NCBI RefSeq assembly: GCF_018403265.1
Contig: NZ_BOSI01000004.1
Coordinates: forward strand, 124,001-188,000
Reading direction: 5' to 3'
From: Paenibacillus sp. J31TS4
GTDB taxonomy: Bacteria; Bacillota; Bacilli; Paenibacillales; NBRC-103111
DNA length: 64,000 bases
Position 1 is the stretch's first letter; the number at the start of each line of letters is the position of its first letter. A program made the translations under genes and the position numbers. The notes beneath the pieces were generated by a model. The model did no database searches and was not told the origin of the DNA. It was given only the letters and a program-made list of their open reading frames with translations. This document shows positions 24,629 through 33,476 of the stretch, in pieces.

Positions 24629-25093
24629 TTATTTCAACAGTTTTTTCTTTAGCACTAGAATTCCTCTGGGGTTTCTCAGCATATTTCCCAGTTTCGCTGT
24701 GTTCTTGTCTTTCGTAGACTTGCATGCCACCCTAACAATGGTTCCCTTCAACATGACCTCCCGCTTCAAAATGGTTAGCGTACAATCAATGACAAGCTGT
24801 CCGCTGCTCTGCCTGCAGACGGCACTAAGTAGAAAAGGAACCGCATCTCCTCTTATACTCCGTATGGTTAGATACATTCCATTCATTTTCCGGTTCAGCT
24901 TTATGGATGGAGGGAAGTGGAGTTGGTAATAAATTCTGCTGGGACGGGTTAGGATGGACTCAAAATTAGAGCCAATCAGCCCCTGACTATCATATCCAAG
25001 CAGGTTAAGAAAAGTCTCATTGACCTCCAGGATGGTATGGTCCTCAGCCAATGTCAAATAGCCATAGAGGTTTGGTTCCCTTCGTTGATCCAT
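24629..25093 (-). CDS. PAS-domain protein, RsbP-like N-terminus only
   Basis: 154 residues. Residues about 8-115 form a PAS domain (LAEDHTILEVNETFLNLLGY, then IGSNFESILTRPSRIYYQLHF) closely resembling the sensor domain of RsbP. RsbP proper continues with a coiled coil and a PP2C phosphatase; here the frame ends after a basic tail (KKKLLK) and no phosphatase follows. It lies 27 bp downstream of the rsbQ-like gene, the same order as rsbQ-rsbP in Bacillus subtilis, where the hydrolase is needed for PAS signalling. So it is either a truncated gene or a free-standing sensor. The ribosome site (AAGGTGG, 12 bases away) is mediocre, consistent with translational coupling. Confidence 0.75.
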   Translation of the reverse strand: MDQRREPNLYGYLTLAEDHTILEVNETFLNLLGYDSQGLIGSNFESILTRPSRIYYQLHFPPSIKLNRKMNGMYLTIRSIRGDAVPFLLSAVCRQSSGQLVIDCTLTILKREVMLKGTIVRVACKSTKDKNTAKLGNMLRNPRGILVLKKKLLK

Positions 25094-25120
25094 TAGCTTT
25101 GTCGGCCACCTTCCTAATTG

Positions 25121-25939
25121 TCAGAACGAAGACGAGTGACTCCCTAGAAACCTTTTCATCAACAATATAGTTTCTTCCGGATGGCTTAGATGAGGACAAT
25201 GACCGGTTGCTTCCATCAGTTCCAGCTTGCTGTTTGGGATCCTGTAGTTCACATAGGCACCTACCTCGAGCGGAGCTATTACATCTTGAGCACACTGGAG
25301 AATTAGGGATGGCACGGTCACTTCAGCCAAGTCTTTCCGGTTATCCGAGAAAAATGTCGTTTTTGCAAACTGACGGATAAGTTGGGGGTCTGTCTTACAA
25401 AAACTATCCTTCAATTCTTGAGTAAGTTCAGGACGATCGGCGTTCCCCATTACGGCAGGGGCAAGGAAGTTTGCCCAATCCATATTATTTTTTTCCATCA
25501 AGTCAATCAAATCCTCAAGATCCTTCCTCTCAAACCCACCGATATAATCCGGGATGTCGTTGATATATCTAGGAGAAGGACCGATCAGAACAAGCTTGTC
25601 AAATAATTCGGGCCTTTGAATGGAAGCAAGAATCCCAATCATGGCTCCTACGGAGTGTCCCACGAATACCGTATTTTTTAAATTCAGCGCTTCATAGATT
25701 TCAAGAATGTCCTGCGCATAGCCATTCAATTTGCTGTAACGAGTGGCATCGTAACTTTTGCTATCTGAATTCCCAGAACCTACAAAATCAAATAAGATGA
25801 CTTTATAGCCGTCCTCAAAGGATGGGGCCACGTACCGCCACATATTTTGATCGCAACCAAAGCCGTGAGCAAAAACAATAGGCTGTGTACCGCCGCCGGA
25901 AATTGTGACGTTATTTCGAATCAAAATACGGTTGTTCAT
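25121..25939 (-). CDS. rsbQ: RsbQ-like alpha/beta hydrolase
   Basis: 272 residues from ATG 25939, preceded by GAGGGAGGAAAGGG; a longer frame to 26020 has no better ribosome site. Alpha/beta-hydrolase fold: oxyanion HGFGCDQNMWR (about 25-35), nucleophile elbow GHSVGAM with Ser96, acid Asp219 and base His247. Those are the same residue numbers as the catalytic triad of Bacillus subtilis RsbQ (269 residues). RsbQ acts with RsbP in the energy-stress branch that activates sigma-B, probably by producing or removing a PAS ligand. It is also related to karrikin/strigolactone receptors. The neighbouring PAS protein lacks the phosphatase, so the output differs. Locally AT-richer than flanking genes. 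Confidence 0.9.
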   Translation of the reverse strand: MNNRILIRNNVTISGGGTQPIVFAHGFGCDQNMWRYVAPSFEDGYKVILFDFVGSGNSDSKSYDATRYSKLNGYAQDILEIYEALNLKNTVFVGHSVGAMIGILASIQRPELFDKLVLIGPSPRYINDIPDYIGGFERKDLEDLIDLMEKNNMDWANFLAPAVMGNADRPELTQELKDSFCKTDPQLIRQFAKTTFFSDNRKDLAEVTVPSLILQCAQDVIAPLEVGAYVNYRIPNSKLELMEATGHCPHLSHPEETILLMKRFLGSHSSSF

Positions 25940-26235
25940 GAACCCTTTCCTCCCTCTTGAATGATGAGCCTGTCTCAGGTTTAGTATAGCATTACATGTA
26001 CCATTGTCGAAAATGGGCACATGTTCATCTAAAATTCGACTTCACTCCATGAATTTAGGGACGAGCCGCCTGGCATACTGGTAGAGAATGCGTCCTTTCC
26101 CAGCGGTAGGGCGCCGAAATTCACAATTTTTTGCGAAATGAGGCTCGGTTTTGTACCCAAAACGCTTTACAATGGGAAGAAAGCCAAGCTGACGGGCATC
26201 CGCCCGGCCAACCCAGCGATAAAGGAGTGTTCCCA

Positions 26236-26772
26236 TTGAACGGGCAGCCCGTGAAACATCGCAATTACACGCCTATCATCGTCACCCTCACGATAGCCAT
26301 CAACTTGCTCGTGGCCGTGCTCTACTTCATGCCGGGCCATAAGGGATTCAGCGATATCGACCTGACCTTCCTGCCGTTCCTGAACGCGGTGATGAACAGC
26401 TTCACGTTCATCTTCCTCGTAGCCGCCCTGGTGTCCATCAAGCAAAAAAACATCCCGCGGCACCGCCGGTTCATCTTCGCGGCGTTCACGACGACGGCCG
26501 TCTTCCTCATCTCTTACGTGACGTATCATGCACTGGCCGAGTCGACTCATTTTGGCGGGGAAGGATTCGTCAAGGGCCTCTACTTCTTCATCCTACTCAC
26601 GCACATCGTCCTGTCTGCCGCCATCGTGCCGCTCGCTCTCGTGACGCTCGCCCGCGGGCTGAACATGAAGGTCGAGAAGCACCGCAAAATCGCGCGCTGG
26701 ACGATGCCGCTCTGGCTGTATGTCAGCTTCACCGGCGTCGTTGTGTATCTGATGATCTCCCCGTATTATTGA
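26236..26772 (+). CDS. DUF420 membrane protein (CtaM/YozB type)
   Basis: 178 residues from TTG 26236, chosen because AAAGGAG (26221-26227) is 8 bases upstream; the longer frame from 26131 has no ribosome site. Five membrane helices (about 13-33, 46-68, 83-103, 116-138, 155-175). Conserved DUF420 residues include HRRFIFAAF, YHALAESTHFGGEG and HIVLSAAIVPLAL with membrane His. In Staphylococcus aureus the DUF420 protein CtaM is needed for maturation of the heme-copper oxidase QoxABCD, so a role in oxidase assembly in the membrane is expected. It is a single gene followed by a strong terminator. Function by family only. Confidence 0.85.
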   Translation: MNGQPVKHRNYTPIIVTLTIAINLLVAVLYFMPGHKGFSDIDLTFLPFLNAVMNSFTFIFLVAALVSIKQKNIPRHRRFIFAAFTTTAVFLISYVTYHALAESTHFGGEGFVKGLYFFILLTHIVLSAAIVPLALVTLARGLNMKVEKHRKIARWTMPLWLYVSFTGVVVYLMISPYY

Positions 26773-26831
26773 GTAACACTTGGTGTTCCTTTCGCCATTC
26801 ATGAAGGTGGACAGCCGTTCCGCCCGCGAAG

Positions 26832-26864
26832 AAAGACGTCCGGATCGTCCGGACGTCTTTTTTT
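26832..26864 (+). terminator. Intrinsic terminator after the DUF420 gene
   Basis: Perfect stem AAAGACGTCCGG/CCGGACGTCTTT with loop ATCGT, followed by T7. Confidence 0.94.
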
Positions 26865-26944
26865 GTTGCCGAAAACGCAACCTTCTTCCCATATTCAGGA
26901 TGAACGCAGACGTTTAAACGAACTATAAGAGCATGGATACCAAC

Positions 26945-26969
26945 ACTCCCGTATTGGGAGTTCTTTTTT
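26945..26969 (+). terminator. Terminator-like hairpin 24 bp before yhgE
   Basis: ACTCCC-GTATT-GGGAGT followed by TCTTTTTT. It is a small but complete intrinsic-terminator structure placed immediately upstream of the yhgE-like gene. Either it backs up the terminator at 26832 or attenuates yhgE. Confidence 0.6.
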
Positions 26970-26992
26970 ATCACAGTGGCTGGAGGCGTTCC

Positions 26993-29146
26993 ATGAAACG
27001 GATTTTTGCGCTCTACCGGGCGGACCTGCGCGCGATCGTCACCAACTGGGCCGCCGCCGTCATCATTCTCGGGCTGATCTGCCTGCCTTCTCTCTATGCG
27101 TGGTTCAACATCAAAGCCTCCTGGGACCCTTACGGAAGCACCCAGGGCATCCGCGTCGCCGTCGTCAACCTCGACAAGGGAGCCGAGATTCTCGGCAATC
27201 CCGTCCGCATCGGCGATCAGATCGTCGCTTCGCTGCGCGAGAACAAACAGATCGGCTGGACGTTCACCGATGCGGAGGAAGCATGGGAGGGCGTCCGCGA
27301 GGGCGACTATTACGCCAGCGTCACCATCCCGCCGAACTTCTCCGCCGAGATCGCCACGGTCACCTCGGACAATCCCGTCAAGGCGGTGATCGAGTACGCC
27401 GTGAATGAGAAAATCAACGCGATCGCCCCCAAAATCACATCCAAAGGCGCCACCGGCATTATGGAGGAGGTCAGCTCGAGCTTCGTGAAAACGGCCAGCC
27501 GGACGCTCTTCGAGCTGTTCAACGAGCTGGGCGTGGAGCTCGGCAGAGAGCTGCCGACGATCGACAAAGTGAAGGAACTCATCTTCCGGCTGGAGGGTGC
27601 CTTCCCTCAAATCGAGGAAGCGCTAGGCGTCACCGAGAAAGACGTGGCGACCTCCGATGCGATCATCCAGGCGGCCCGACAGAACCTGCCGGCCGCCTCT
27701 CAGCTGGCCCGGGAGGGCGCCGCCTTCGCCGGCGGCGTCGGCGAGGTGCTCGGCCGCAGCCGGGAAACCGCCGACGCGCTGGCCCCGGCCGTCAAGCAGG
27801 ACATCGCCGTTGTCCGGCAGACGGCCGAGGGGGCGGCGGGCTGGACAGCCGCCCTCGCGGACAACCGCACGGCGCCCGAGGAGGCGGCCCGGGTGCTCGC
27901 GGACGCCGAGCGGCGGACCGGCGCGGCTTCGGCGATCGTCCAGGGAACGGCGAGCCTGTTCGAGCGGCTGGACGAAGCCGCCGGTGGAGGCCGGTTCCCT
28001 GCGGCGATCTCCCTCCTCGGCCAGTTGCGGACGAAGCTGGAGGCCGAGCTCGCCGTCATCCGCGAGCTGGCTGCCGCCGTGGCGAAAGGCGAAGCCGTCT
28101 CCTCCGAGCTCCTCGACCGGTGGAACGCGCGCGCGCAGGAAGCGTCCGCGCTCAGCGCGGACGTGCTCGCCCGCTTCGACGGCGAGATCGCGCCCAAGCT
28201 CCGGGACAGCCTGAGCGCCGCCCAGCAAAAGGCCGAGACGGCCCACGGCGTGCTTCAGGACGCGGTGAACCGGCTGCCCGACGTTGAGCGCATCCTGAAC
28301 GACGCGGCCAAGCTGGTCGGCACCGGCAAGGAAGGGCTCGCTGCCATCCGGGCCGAGCTCCCGGGAACGGAGGCCAAGATCCGCGACCTCGCGGCCAAAA
28401 TCCGCGCGTTCGAGGAGAAGGGCGACATCCGCGAGGTGATCGACCTGTTGCAGAACAACTTTGAGAAGGAGAGCGAGTTTTGGGCGGGTCCCGTCGAGCT
28501 GCACGAGACAAAGCTGTTTCCGATCCCGAACTACGGCTCGGCCATGTCGCCGTTTTTTACGACGCTCTCCCTGTGGGTCGGCGCCCTGCTGCTCGTGTCG
28601 CTGCTGACCGTCGAGGTGCACGAGGACGGCGGCCCTCCGCTGCGTTACTACCAAATTTACATCGGCCGCTTCCTGACGTTCCTGACGATCGCCCTCCTGC
28701 AGTCGCTCATCGTTACGACCGGGGATATTCTCGTCCTCAAGGCGTACGTGCTGCATCCCGGATGGTTCATCGGGTTCGGGCTCGTACTGAGCACCATCTT
28801 CATGCTTATCGTCTATACGCTCGTCTCCCTGTTCGGCAACGTCGGCAAGGCGATGGCCATCGTGCTGCTCGTCCTCCAGCTGGCCGGGTCGGGGGGCACG
28901 TTTCCGATCCAGGTGACGCCTCCCTTCTTCCAGGCGATCTACCCGTTCCTGCCGTTCACCTATGCGATCAGTCTGATGCGGGAGGCGGTCGGCGGCATAC
29001 TGTGGCCCATCGTCACGCGGGATCTCCTCCTGCTGGCCGTATTCGCCGGGATCGCGCTCGTCCTCGGCCTGACGCTCAAGAAGCCGCTTAACCGGGCAAG
29101 CGCCCGGCTCGTGCAAAAAGCCAAGTCCAGCAAGCTGATCCATTGA
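26993..29146 (+). CDS. yhgE: YhgE/Pip family membrane protein
   Basis: 717 residues from ATG 26993, with TGGAGG 6 bases upstream. One N-terminal membrane helix (about 16-35), a large extracytoplasmic region (about 40-510) rich in alpha-helix and coiled coil (Ala/Glu/Arg-rich), then five to six C-terminal helices (about 535-705) of ABC-2-permease type. The NLDKGAEILGNPVRIGDQI segment (about 60-78) is the family hallmark. Relatives include the phage-infection protein of Lactococcus and EsaA-like type VII secretion factors. Proposed roles are export or surface attachment, so function is only class-level. The gene stands alone between two terminator structures and is followed by its own strong terminator. 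Confidence 0.88.
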   Translation: MKRIFALYRADLRAIVTNWAAAVIILGLICLPSLYAWFNIKASWDPYGSTQGIRVAVVNLDKGAEILGNPVRIGDQIVASLRENKQIGWTFTDAEEAWEGVREGDYYASVTIPPNFSAEIATVTSDNPVKAVIEYAVNEKINAIAPKITSKGATGIMEEVSSSFVKTASRTLFELFNELGVELGRELPTIDKVKELIFRLEGAFPQIEEALGVTEKDVATSDAIIQAARQNLPAASQLAREGAAFAGGVGEVLGRSRETADALAPAVKQDIAVVRQTAEGAAGWTAALADNRTAPEEAARVLADAERRTGAASAIVQGTASLFERLDEAAGGGRFPAAISLLGQLRTKLEAELAVIRELAAAVAKGEAVSSELLDRWNARAQEASALSADVLARFDGEIAPKLRDSLSAAQQKAETAHGVLQDAVNRLPDVERILNDAAKLVGTGKEGLAAIRAELPGTEAKIRDLAAKIRAFEEKGDIREVIDLLQNNFEKESEFWAGPVELHETKLFPIPNYGSAMSPFFTTLSLWVGALLLVSLLTVEVHEDGGPPLRYYQIYIGRFLTFLTIALLQSLIVTTGDILVLKAYVLHPGWFIGFGLVLSTIFMLIVYTLVSLFGNVGKAMAIVLLVLQLAGSGGTFPIQVTPPFFQAIYPFLPFTYAISLMREAVGGILWPIVTRDLLLLAVFAGIALVLGLTLKKPLNRASARLVQKAKSSKLIH

Positions 29147-29270
29147 GGAACAGCCGCCGGACTTGGCAGGAATACGCAGGAATACGAGGACACACGCGAA
29201 CGCATAACGAGCTGAGTTTAGCCTCCTCGACCTGTCGCTTGCTTGCGCTGCCTACAGAATCCGACGAGAC

Positions 29271-29303
29271 AGCCCTTGATTCCGATGGAATCAAGGGCTT
29301 TTT
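29271..29303 (+). terminator. Intrinsic terminator after yhgE
   Basis: Perfect 12-bp stem AGCCCTTGATTC/GAATCAAGGGCT followed by TTTTT. Confidence 0.93.
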
Positions 29304-29347
29304 AAGCGACTGCCCGTTCCCCGCCCGCTTCCGGTCCGCTCGCGTTC

Positions 29348-30127
29348 CTACAGCTCGCCGTTATACAGCCGGGTGTAGCCGAGCCGCCAGGCGGCTAAGT
29401 AGCTGAGCAGCACGATCCCCACCATGAGCGCGAGGAACAGCCAGTCGGCCGCCGTCACCCGTACCCGCTTGTAGAACGTGCGGTACGGGCTGTCCGTGAA
29501 GCCTTTGGACACCATCGCCGCGGAGACGCGCTCCGCCTTGCGGATCGCGCCGGCCAGAAGCGGTATCGCTGTCCGGTGCAGCTGCAGAAGCGGGTTCCGC
29601 GACCGGCGGAAGCCCCCGTCCCGCACCCGCTGCGCGGTGCGGAGAATGCGGAATTCTTCCTGCATGAGGGGCAGGAACTGGTACCCCGCCAGAATGCCGT
29701 ACGCGAGCTTGGGAGGCATCCGGCACTGCTGCATAAGGCTGAGCATGAGGCGGGTCGGATCCGTGGTCAGGATGAACAGAAGCGACAACGCAGAAAAAGC
29801 CAGCACGCGCAGCCCGAGGGAAGCGGCCAGCTCGGCCGCCGCCCGGGTCACCTCGAAGCCTCCGAGCTGAAGCAGCACGGGGGACGGAGCCATCGATTCC
29901 CGCGGAAAGAGCACGGTCGCCGCCATATAGGAGCACGCTGCGAGCAGGAAAGGCGCGAACAGAAGCAGCCATCGGCCCCAGGACACCCGGCCGAAGCTCC
30001 AGGTCACGATGACCGTCGCCGCCAGCGTCAAGAGGGGCGTCACCGGGTTCAAGGCGAACGACAACAGGAGGACGCACAGAATGACGGCGAGCCCCTTGAC
30101 TGCCGGGTTCAATTCGCGCAGGTCCAT
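29348..30127 (-). CDS. ykoC: ECF transporter T component (YkoC)
   Basis: 259 residues with five or six membrane helices and the CbiQ/EcfT cytoplasmic coupling region (RMPPKLAYGILAGYQFLPLM about 137-156; ERVSAAMVSKGF about 208-219, where the usual Ala-Arg-Gly coupling motif appears as Ser-Lys-Gly). It links the ATPase to the substrate-binding S component. It is the last gene of the ykoFEDC operon and overlaps ykoD by 19 bases. With the other genes it forms a transporter for thiamine or its hydroxymethylpyrimidine precursor under TPP riboswitch control. No terminator with a T-run was seen after it before the convergent yhgE terminator. Confidence 0.9.
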   Translation of the reverse strand: MDLRELNPAVKGLAVILCVLLLSFALNPVTPLLTLAATVIVTWSFGRVSWGRWLLLFAPFLLAACSYMAATVLFPRESMAPSPVLLQLGGFEVTRAAAELAASLGLRVLAFSALSLLFILTTDPTRLMLSLMQQCRMPPKLAYGILAGYQFLPLMQEEFRILRTAQRVRDGGFRRSRNPLLQLHRTAIPLLAGAIRKAERVSAAMVSKGFTDSPYRTFYKRVRVTAADWLFLALMVGIVLLSYLAAWRLGYTRLYNGEL

Positions 30128-32049
30128 GCCGCCACCTCCCGCAGCTGTTCGTCCGGGCGCGCGCCGCCGCCGGGCTCCTGCCCGTTCTCCCGCATGGCCG
30201 CCTCCAGCAGGCGGATGAGCGAGAAGAGCCCGGGACGGACGAGATGGGCGCTGGCCAGGAACCCATCCGTCTCATCCCAGAGCGATGGGGGCGGACCGTC
30301 AAAGACGACGCTGCCCTCCACCAGGACAAGCACCCGGTCGGCGTACCGGTGGATCAGCTCCATATCGTGCGTGATCAGGACGACGGAAAGCCCTTGGCGG
30401 ACCCGCTCATTAAGGAGCGCCATCAGCTGCTCCGTCCCATGCCGATCCTGCCCGAAGGTTGGCTCGTCGCACAGCAGGATGCTTTGCTCGTCCATGAGCA
30501 TGGAGGCGACGCTGAGGCGCCTTTTTTGCCCCTGGCTCAGCCGGTACGGGCTCTCGGCTCGCCGCCCGGCCAGCCGGAACGCCTCCAGCATCGCGTCCAC
30601 CTCGCGTGCGGTCTGAGCGGCAGGCACGCCGCGCCGGTTCCGGCTGTACGCCAGCTCCGCCTCGACCGATTCGGCGACGAACTGGTGCTCCGGATTCTGG
30701 AAGACGACGCCGATCCGCCGGCGCACCTCCCGCTCCGACCAGCGCGCAAGCGGCCTTCCCTCAAGCAGGAGCCGCCCGCCGTCCGGCCGGAGCAGCCCGC
30801 CGAGCACGCCGGCGAGGGTCGACTTGCCCGCGCCGTTCGGTCCGGCGACGGCCAGCAGCTCGCCGCGGCGGACGGCGGCATTCACGCCATCCAGGATGAC
30901 GCGCCGGCCCCGGCGGAGGACGCCCTGCTCGAGGCGGAGCACCGGCTCGCCTGCGGGCTGACGGCGGCTGCGCTGCGCGCACAGACCGCGGACCGCCTCG
31001 AGCGCCGCCGGCAGGCAGCCGGGCACGATGGCGCGGACGAGCTCTTCCCCGGTGAGGGGAAGAGGACGGCCCGGCGCCAGCAGGCCGCGCGCCGCGAGGT
31101 GCGCCGCCGTCTCCGCCGCGAGCGGCAAGGCGACCGCGGCAGCCGGCGGAGACGGCGCGGACGTCCGGATGGCGGCCAGCGGTGCGGGCGTCCGGACGGC
31201 GTCAGGCAGTGCGCCGCGTTCCGGGCGCTCTACCCGCGCGGCCTCCTCGCCGCCGATTTCGGCCGCTGCCCCGGACTGCCGTGCCGGCACGGAGCCGTTC
31301 GCCTCCTTGTCGGCGGCTGCCAGCCGGAGCTCCGCATAGCCGCGCGGGTCGCCATCGTAGGCGAGCGTGCCGCCGGGCTCCATCACGAGCAGCCGGCTCA
31401 TCCAGCCGGCCCAGCCGTCCGGCTGGTGGTCGACGACGAGCAGCGTGAACGCGCCCCGGGCGTGAAGCTCCCGGACGAGCGACCGGAAGGACTCGGCCGC
31501 GAACGGGTCCAAATTGGACACCGGTTCATCCAGAATGAGCAGCTCCGGCCGCATGGCGAGAATGCAGGCAAGCGCGAGCTTTTGCTTCTGCCCCCCGGAC
31601 AGCTCGCGAATCGCGCTGCGGCGGTGCGCCTGCAGCCCGACCTGCGCGAGCGCCTTATCCATCCGGGCGTCCATCTGCTCCGGGGGGACGCTCAGATTCT
31701 CCAGACAGAACGCCAACTCATCCTCCACCTTGCCCATGCAGAACTGGCTGTCGAAGTCCTGGAAGACAACACCGGCCTTGCGGGCCAGCTCGCCCGGCTG
31801 CGCCTCGCGGACGTCCTGTCCGAGAATCCGCACGCGCCCGTCCAGCAGCGCCTCCGCCGCGTGCGGATAGATGCCGTTCAGGCAGAACGCCAACGTGCTT
31901 TTGCCCGAGCCGCTCGGCCCCATCACCAGCACCGCCTCGCCCTTCTTCACCTCGAACGTCAGGCCGTTCAGCACCGGCTCCTCCTCCTCTTCGAAGGCAA
32001 GCCGCAGGCCGTCCACCTCTACCGCCAGCTCGTCAGGCCGGCGCGTCAT
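30109..32049 (-). CDS. ykoD: ECF transporter double ATPase (YkoD)
   Basis: 646 residues from ATG 32049 (GGAGCGGAGGG upstream). Two ABC ATPase domains in one chain: first with Walker A GPSGSGKST, signature LSGGQKQK, Walker B LLILDEPVSNLD; second with Walker A GPNGAGKST, signature LSQGQKRR, Walker B ILLCDEPTFGQD. A low-complexity Ala/Pro/Arg-rich linker of about 150 residues (about 240-400) makes it longer than Bacillus subtilis YkoD (about 490). The domains would drive uptake with YkoC and YkoE. It overlaps ykoE by 17 bases and ykoC by 19, typical of coupled translation. The fusion of both ATPases is normal for YkoD. Confidence 0.92.
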   Translation of the reverse strand: MTRRPDELAVEVDGLRLAFEEEEEPVLNGLTFEVKKGEAVLVMGPSGSGKSTLAFCLNGIYPHAAEALLDGRVRILGQDVREAQPGELARKAGVVFQDFDSQFCMGKVEDELAFCLENLSVPPEQMDARMDKALAQVGLQAHRRSAIRELSGGQKQKLALACILAMRPELLILDEPVSNLDPFAAESFRSLVRELHARGAFTLLVVDHQPDGWAGWMSRLLVMEPGGTLAYDGDPRGYAELRLAAADKEANGSVPARQSGAAAEIGGEEAARVERPERGALPDAVRTPAPLAAIRTSAPSPPAAAVALPLAAETAAHLAARGLLAPGRPLPLTGEELVRAIVPGCLPAALEAVRGLCAQRSRRQPAGEPVLRLEQGVLRRGRRVILDGVNAAVRRGELLAVAGPNGAGKSTLAGVLGGLLRPDGGRLLLEGRPLARWSEREVRRRIGVVFQNPEHQFVAESVEAELAYSRNRRGVPAAQTAREVDAMLEAFRLAGRRAESPYRLSQGQKRRLSVASMLMDEQSILLCDEPTFGQDRHGTEQLMALLNERVRQGLSVVLITHDMELIHRYADRVLVLVEGSVVFDGPPPSLWDETDGFLASAHLVRPGLFSLIRLLEAAMRENGQEPGGGARPDEQLREVAAWTCAN

Positions 32050-32623
32050 GGCGCGCCCTCCGCTCCTTGCCGATCGGGAAGCTGCGCAGCACCCCGGTCC
32101 GCGCGAGCGAGTCGGCGATCCATCTGCCGAGCAGCCCCGCCAGGAGTGCACCGCTTACCAAGCGGACGACGAACATCGCCAGCACGAGATCCCAGGACAA
32201 CGCCGCAAAGCCGGAGCGGAAGTAGCCCCAGACGAAGCTGAACACCGCCGAACCGATGCCCGCCAGCATGAGGGTACGGACCGAGTAGCTGCGGTACCGG
32301 GTCGCGGCGAAGACCGCCTCCGCGCCGAGTCCCTGGACGAATGCGGACAGGATAAGGATCGGGCCGACCGCGTTGCCGATCAGCACCTCGACGGCGCCGG
32401 CTACCACCTCGGACAGAAGGGCTGCTCCCGGCTTGCGCAAGATGTAGGCGGCGATGATGGAGACGATGAACCAGATACCGAACAACACCTCGTAGCCCAT
32501 CGGGCCCATGAAGCCTGTCAGCACGACGCCGATCTGCAGAAACAGCAGATAGACCACCGCGAAGACGACCGACAGCGAGCTCATGACGACAATATCCCTC
32601 AGCTTCCAGCCGGACAGCTTCAT
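32033..32623 (-). CDS. ykoE: ECF transporter S component (YkoE)
   Basis: 196 residues, five or six membrane helices: KLRDIVVMSSLSVVFAVVYLLFL in part (about 7-29), then helices at about 40-62, 68-92, 115-135 and 145-168, with a basic cytoplasmic tail. Matches the YkoE substrate-binding subunit that recognises thiamine or HMP. ATG 32623 overlaps the ykoF stop by 4 bases. It works with the ykoC/ykoD products downstream. Substrate follows from the operon and riboswitch; a pyrimidine precursor is as likely as thiamine itself. Confidence 0.9.
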   Translation of the reverse strand: MKLSGWKLRDIVVMSSLSVVFAVVYLLFLQIGVVLTGFMGPMGYEVLFGIWFIVSIIAAYILRKPGAALLSEVVAGAVEVLIGNAVGPILILSAFVQGLGAEAVFAATRYRSYSVRTLMLAGIGSAVFSFVWGYFRSGFAALSWDLVLAMFVVRLVSGALLAGLLGRWIADSLARTGVLRSFPIGKERRARHDAPA

Positions 32624-33258
32624 TGTGCGTCCCCTCCCCTCTCCTGGGCGGCCGTCGGCGCCTCGGGCTTCGCCGACGGGCTGTTCGCTGATAGATTGAC
32701 CGTCATTACAACATGGGAGGCCTCCTTGGTCTGCGCCTGGGCGAACGCCTCCTCGAGCGTCGCGAACACCTCATGCGCATCCCCCAGCAGCCGGCTGGCG
32801 TAATGGATGCCGCCCCCGAACGTCCCCCGTTCTCTGGCCAGCTCGACCGCGTCCGCGATCATCGCCATGTAGGACGGCACGCCGAGCGGGTACAGCGCGA
32901 ACTGGGCGGACACGGGCACCGCCAGCTCCCGAACGGCCTGCTCGTTGAGCCGCACGTCGTCCTCGCTCATGTAGACGTCTCCCTCCGAATCGCCCGGACA
33001 GCCGATCGAGAACGTGCCGTTCCAGACGACATGCTCTCCCGTCTTGGCCGCATGGAGGAACACCGCTTTGGCCACATCGAAGACATGCGCGCTTCGTCCC
33101 CGGATGCAGGTGCTTACGTCGTCCGTCCGGCTCCATACTTTGGTGCTGGCCGTTTCCGCGAGGGCCCCCGTAATAATCTCCACGAACCTCCCGCTCATCG
33201 GGTAGAGCGAGAATCTCGCGCCGACGATCCGGCTTGTTCCACATTCGTTCTTTTGCAT
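32620..33258 (-). CDS. ykoF: YkoF thiamine/HMP-binding protein
   Basis: 212 residues from ATG 33258, preceded by AAGGAGGAGAAAG; the 25-codon upstream extension enters the leader terminator and is rejected. Two repeated ferredoxin-like YkoF domains: GARFSLYPMSGRFVEII (about 13-29) and SAQFALYPLGVPSYMAMI (about 117-134). YkoF of Bacillus subtilis is a soluble protein that binds thiamine and probably hands over the HMP moiety. First gene of the riboswitch-controlled ykoFEDC operon, overlapping ykoE by 4 bases. The Ala/Pro-rich C-terminal tail is extra. Confidence 0.92.
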   Translation of the reverse strand: MQKNECGTSRIVGARFSLYPMSGRFVEIITGALAETASTKVWSRTDDVSTCIRGRSAHVFDVAKAVFLHAAKTGEHVVWNGTFSIGCPGDSEGDVYMSEDDVRLNEQAVRELAVPVSAQFALYPLGVPSYMAMIADAVELARERGTFGGGIHYASRLLGDAHEVFATLEEAFAQAQTKEASHVVMTVNLSANSPSAKPEAPTAAQERGGDAQ

Positions 33259-33316
33259 GCTTCTTTCTCCTCCTTGGTTGGTCTCGAACCCTGCCTTCGG
33301 CTGTCGCGGAAGGCAC

Positions 33317-33348
33317 AAAAAAACCGCACCCATGAAGAAGGTGCAGTT
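33317..33348 (-). terminator. Riboswitch expression-platform terminator
   Basis: Minus-strand ACTGCACC/GGGTGCGGT stem with loop TTCTTCAT, followed by T7, between the TPP aptamer and ykoF. Expected to form when TPP is bound, ending transcription early. Confidence 0.9.
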
Positions 33349-33387
33349 AAGGTTGGAGAAGAGAAAGAAACGGTCTTATCCAAATCA

Positions 33388-33476
33388 ACTCCACTTCCCC
33401 ACGCTAGTATTATCTAGATCGGGTCAAAGGGTAACCGTATCGCTACGGTTTCTCAGCACAAAGGCACCCCTAGTGT
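33388..33476 (-). ncRNA. TPP riboswitch aptamer (THI element)
   Basis: On the minus strand the conserved thi-box elements occur in order: ACTAGGGGTGCC (P2/J region), GTGCTGAGA, a variable P3 hairpin (AACCGTAGCGATACGGTT), ACCCTTTGACCCGATCT (usual form CCTTTGAACCTGATCT) and AATACTAGCGTGGGGAAGTG. This is a complete TPP aptamer. It is followed by a terminator and the ykoFEDC operon, so transport of the thiamine precursor is shut off by TPP. A -10 like TATACT lies upstream at about 33516-33521. Confidence 0.96.
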
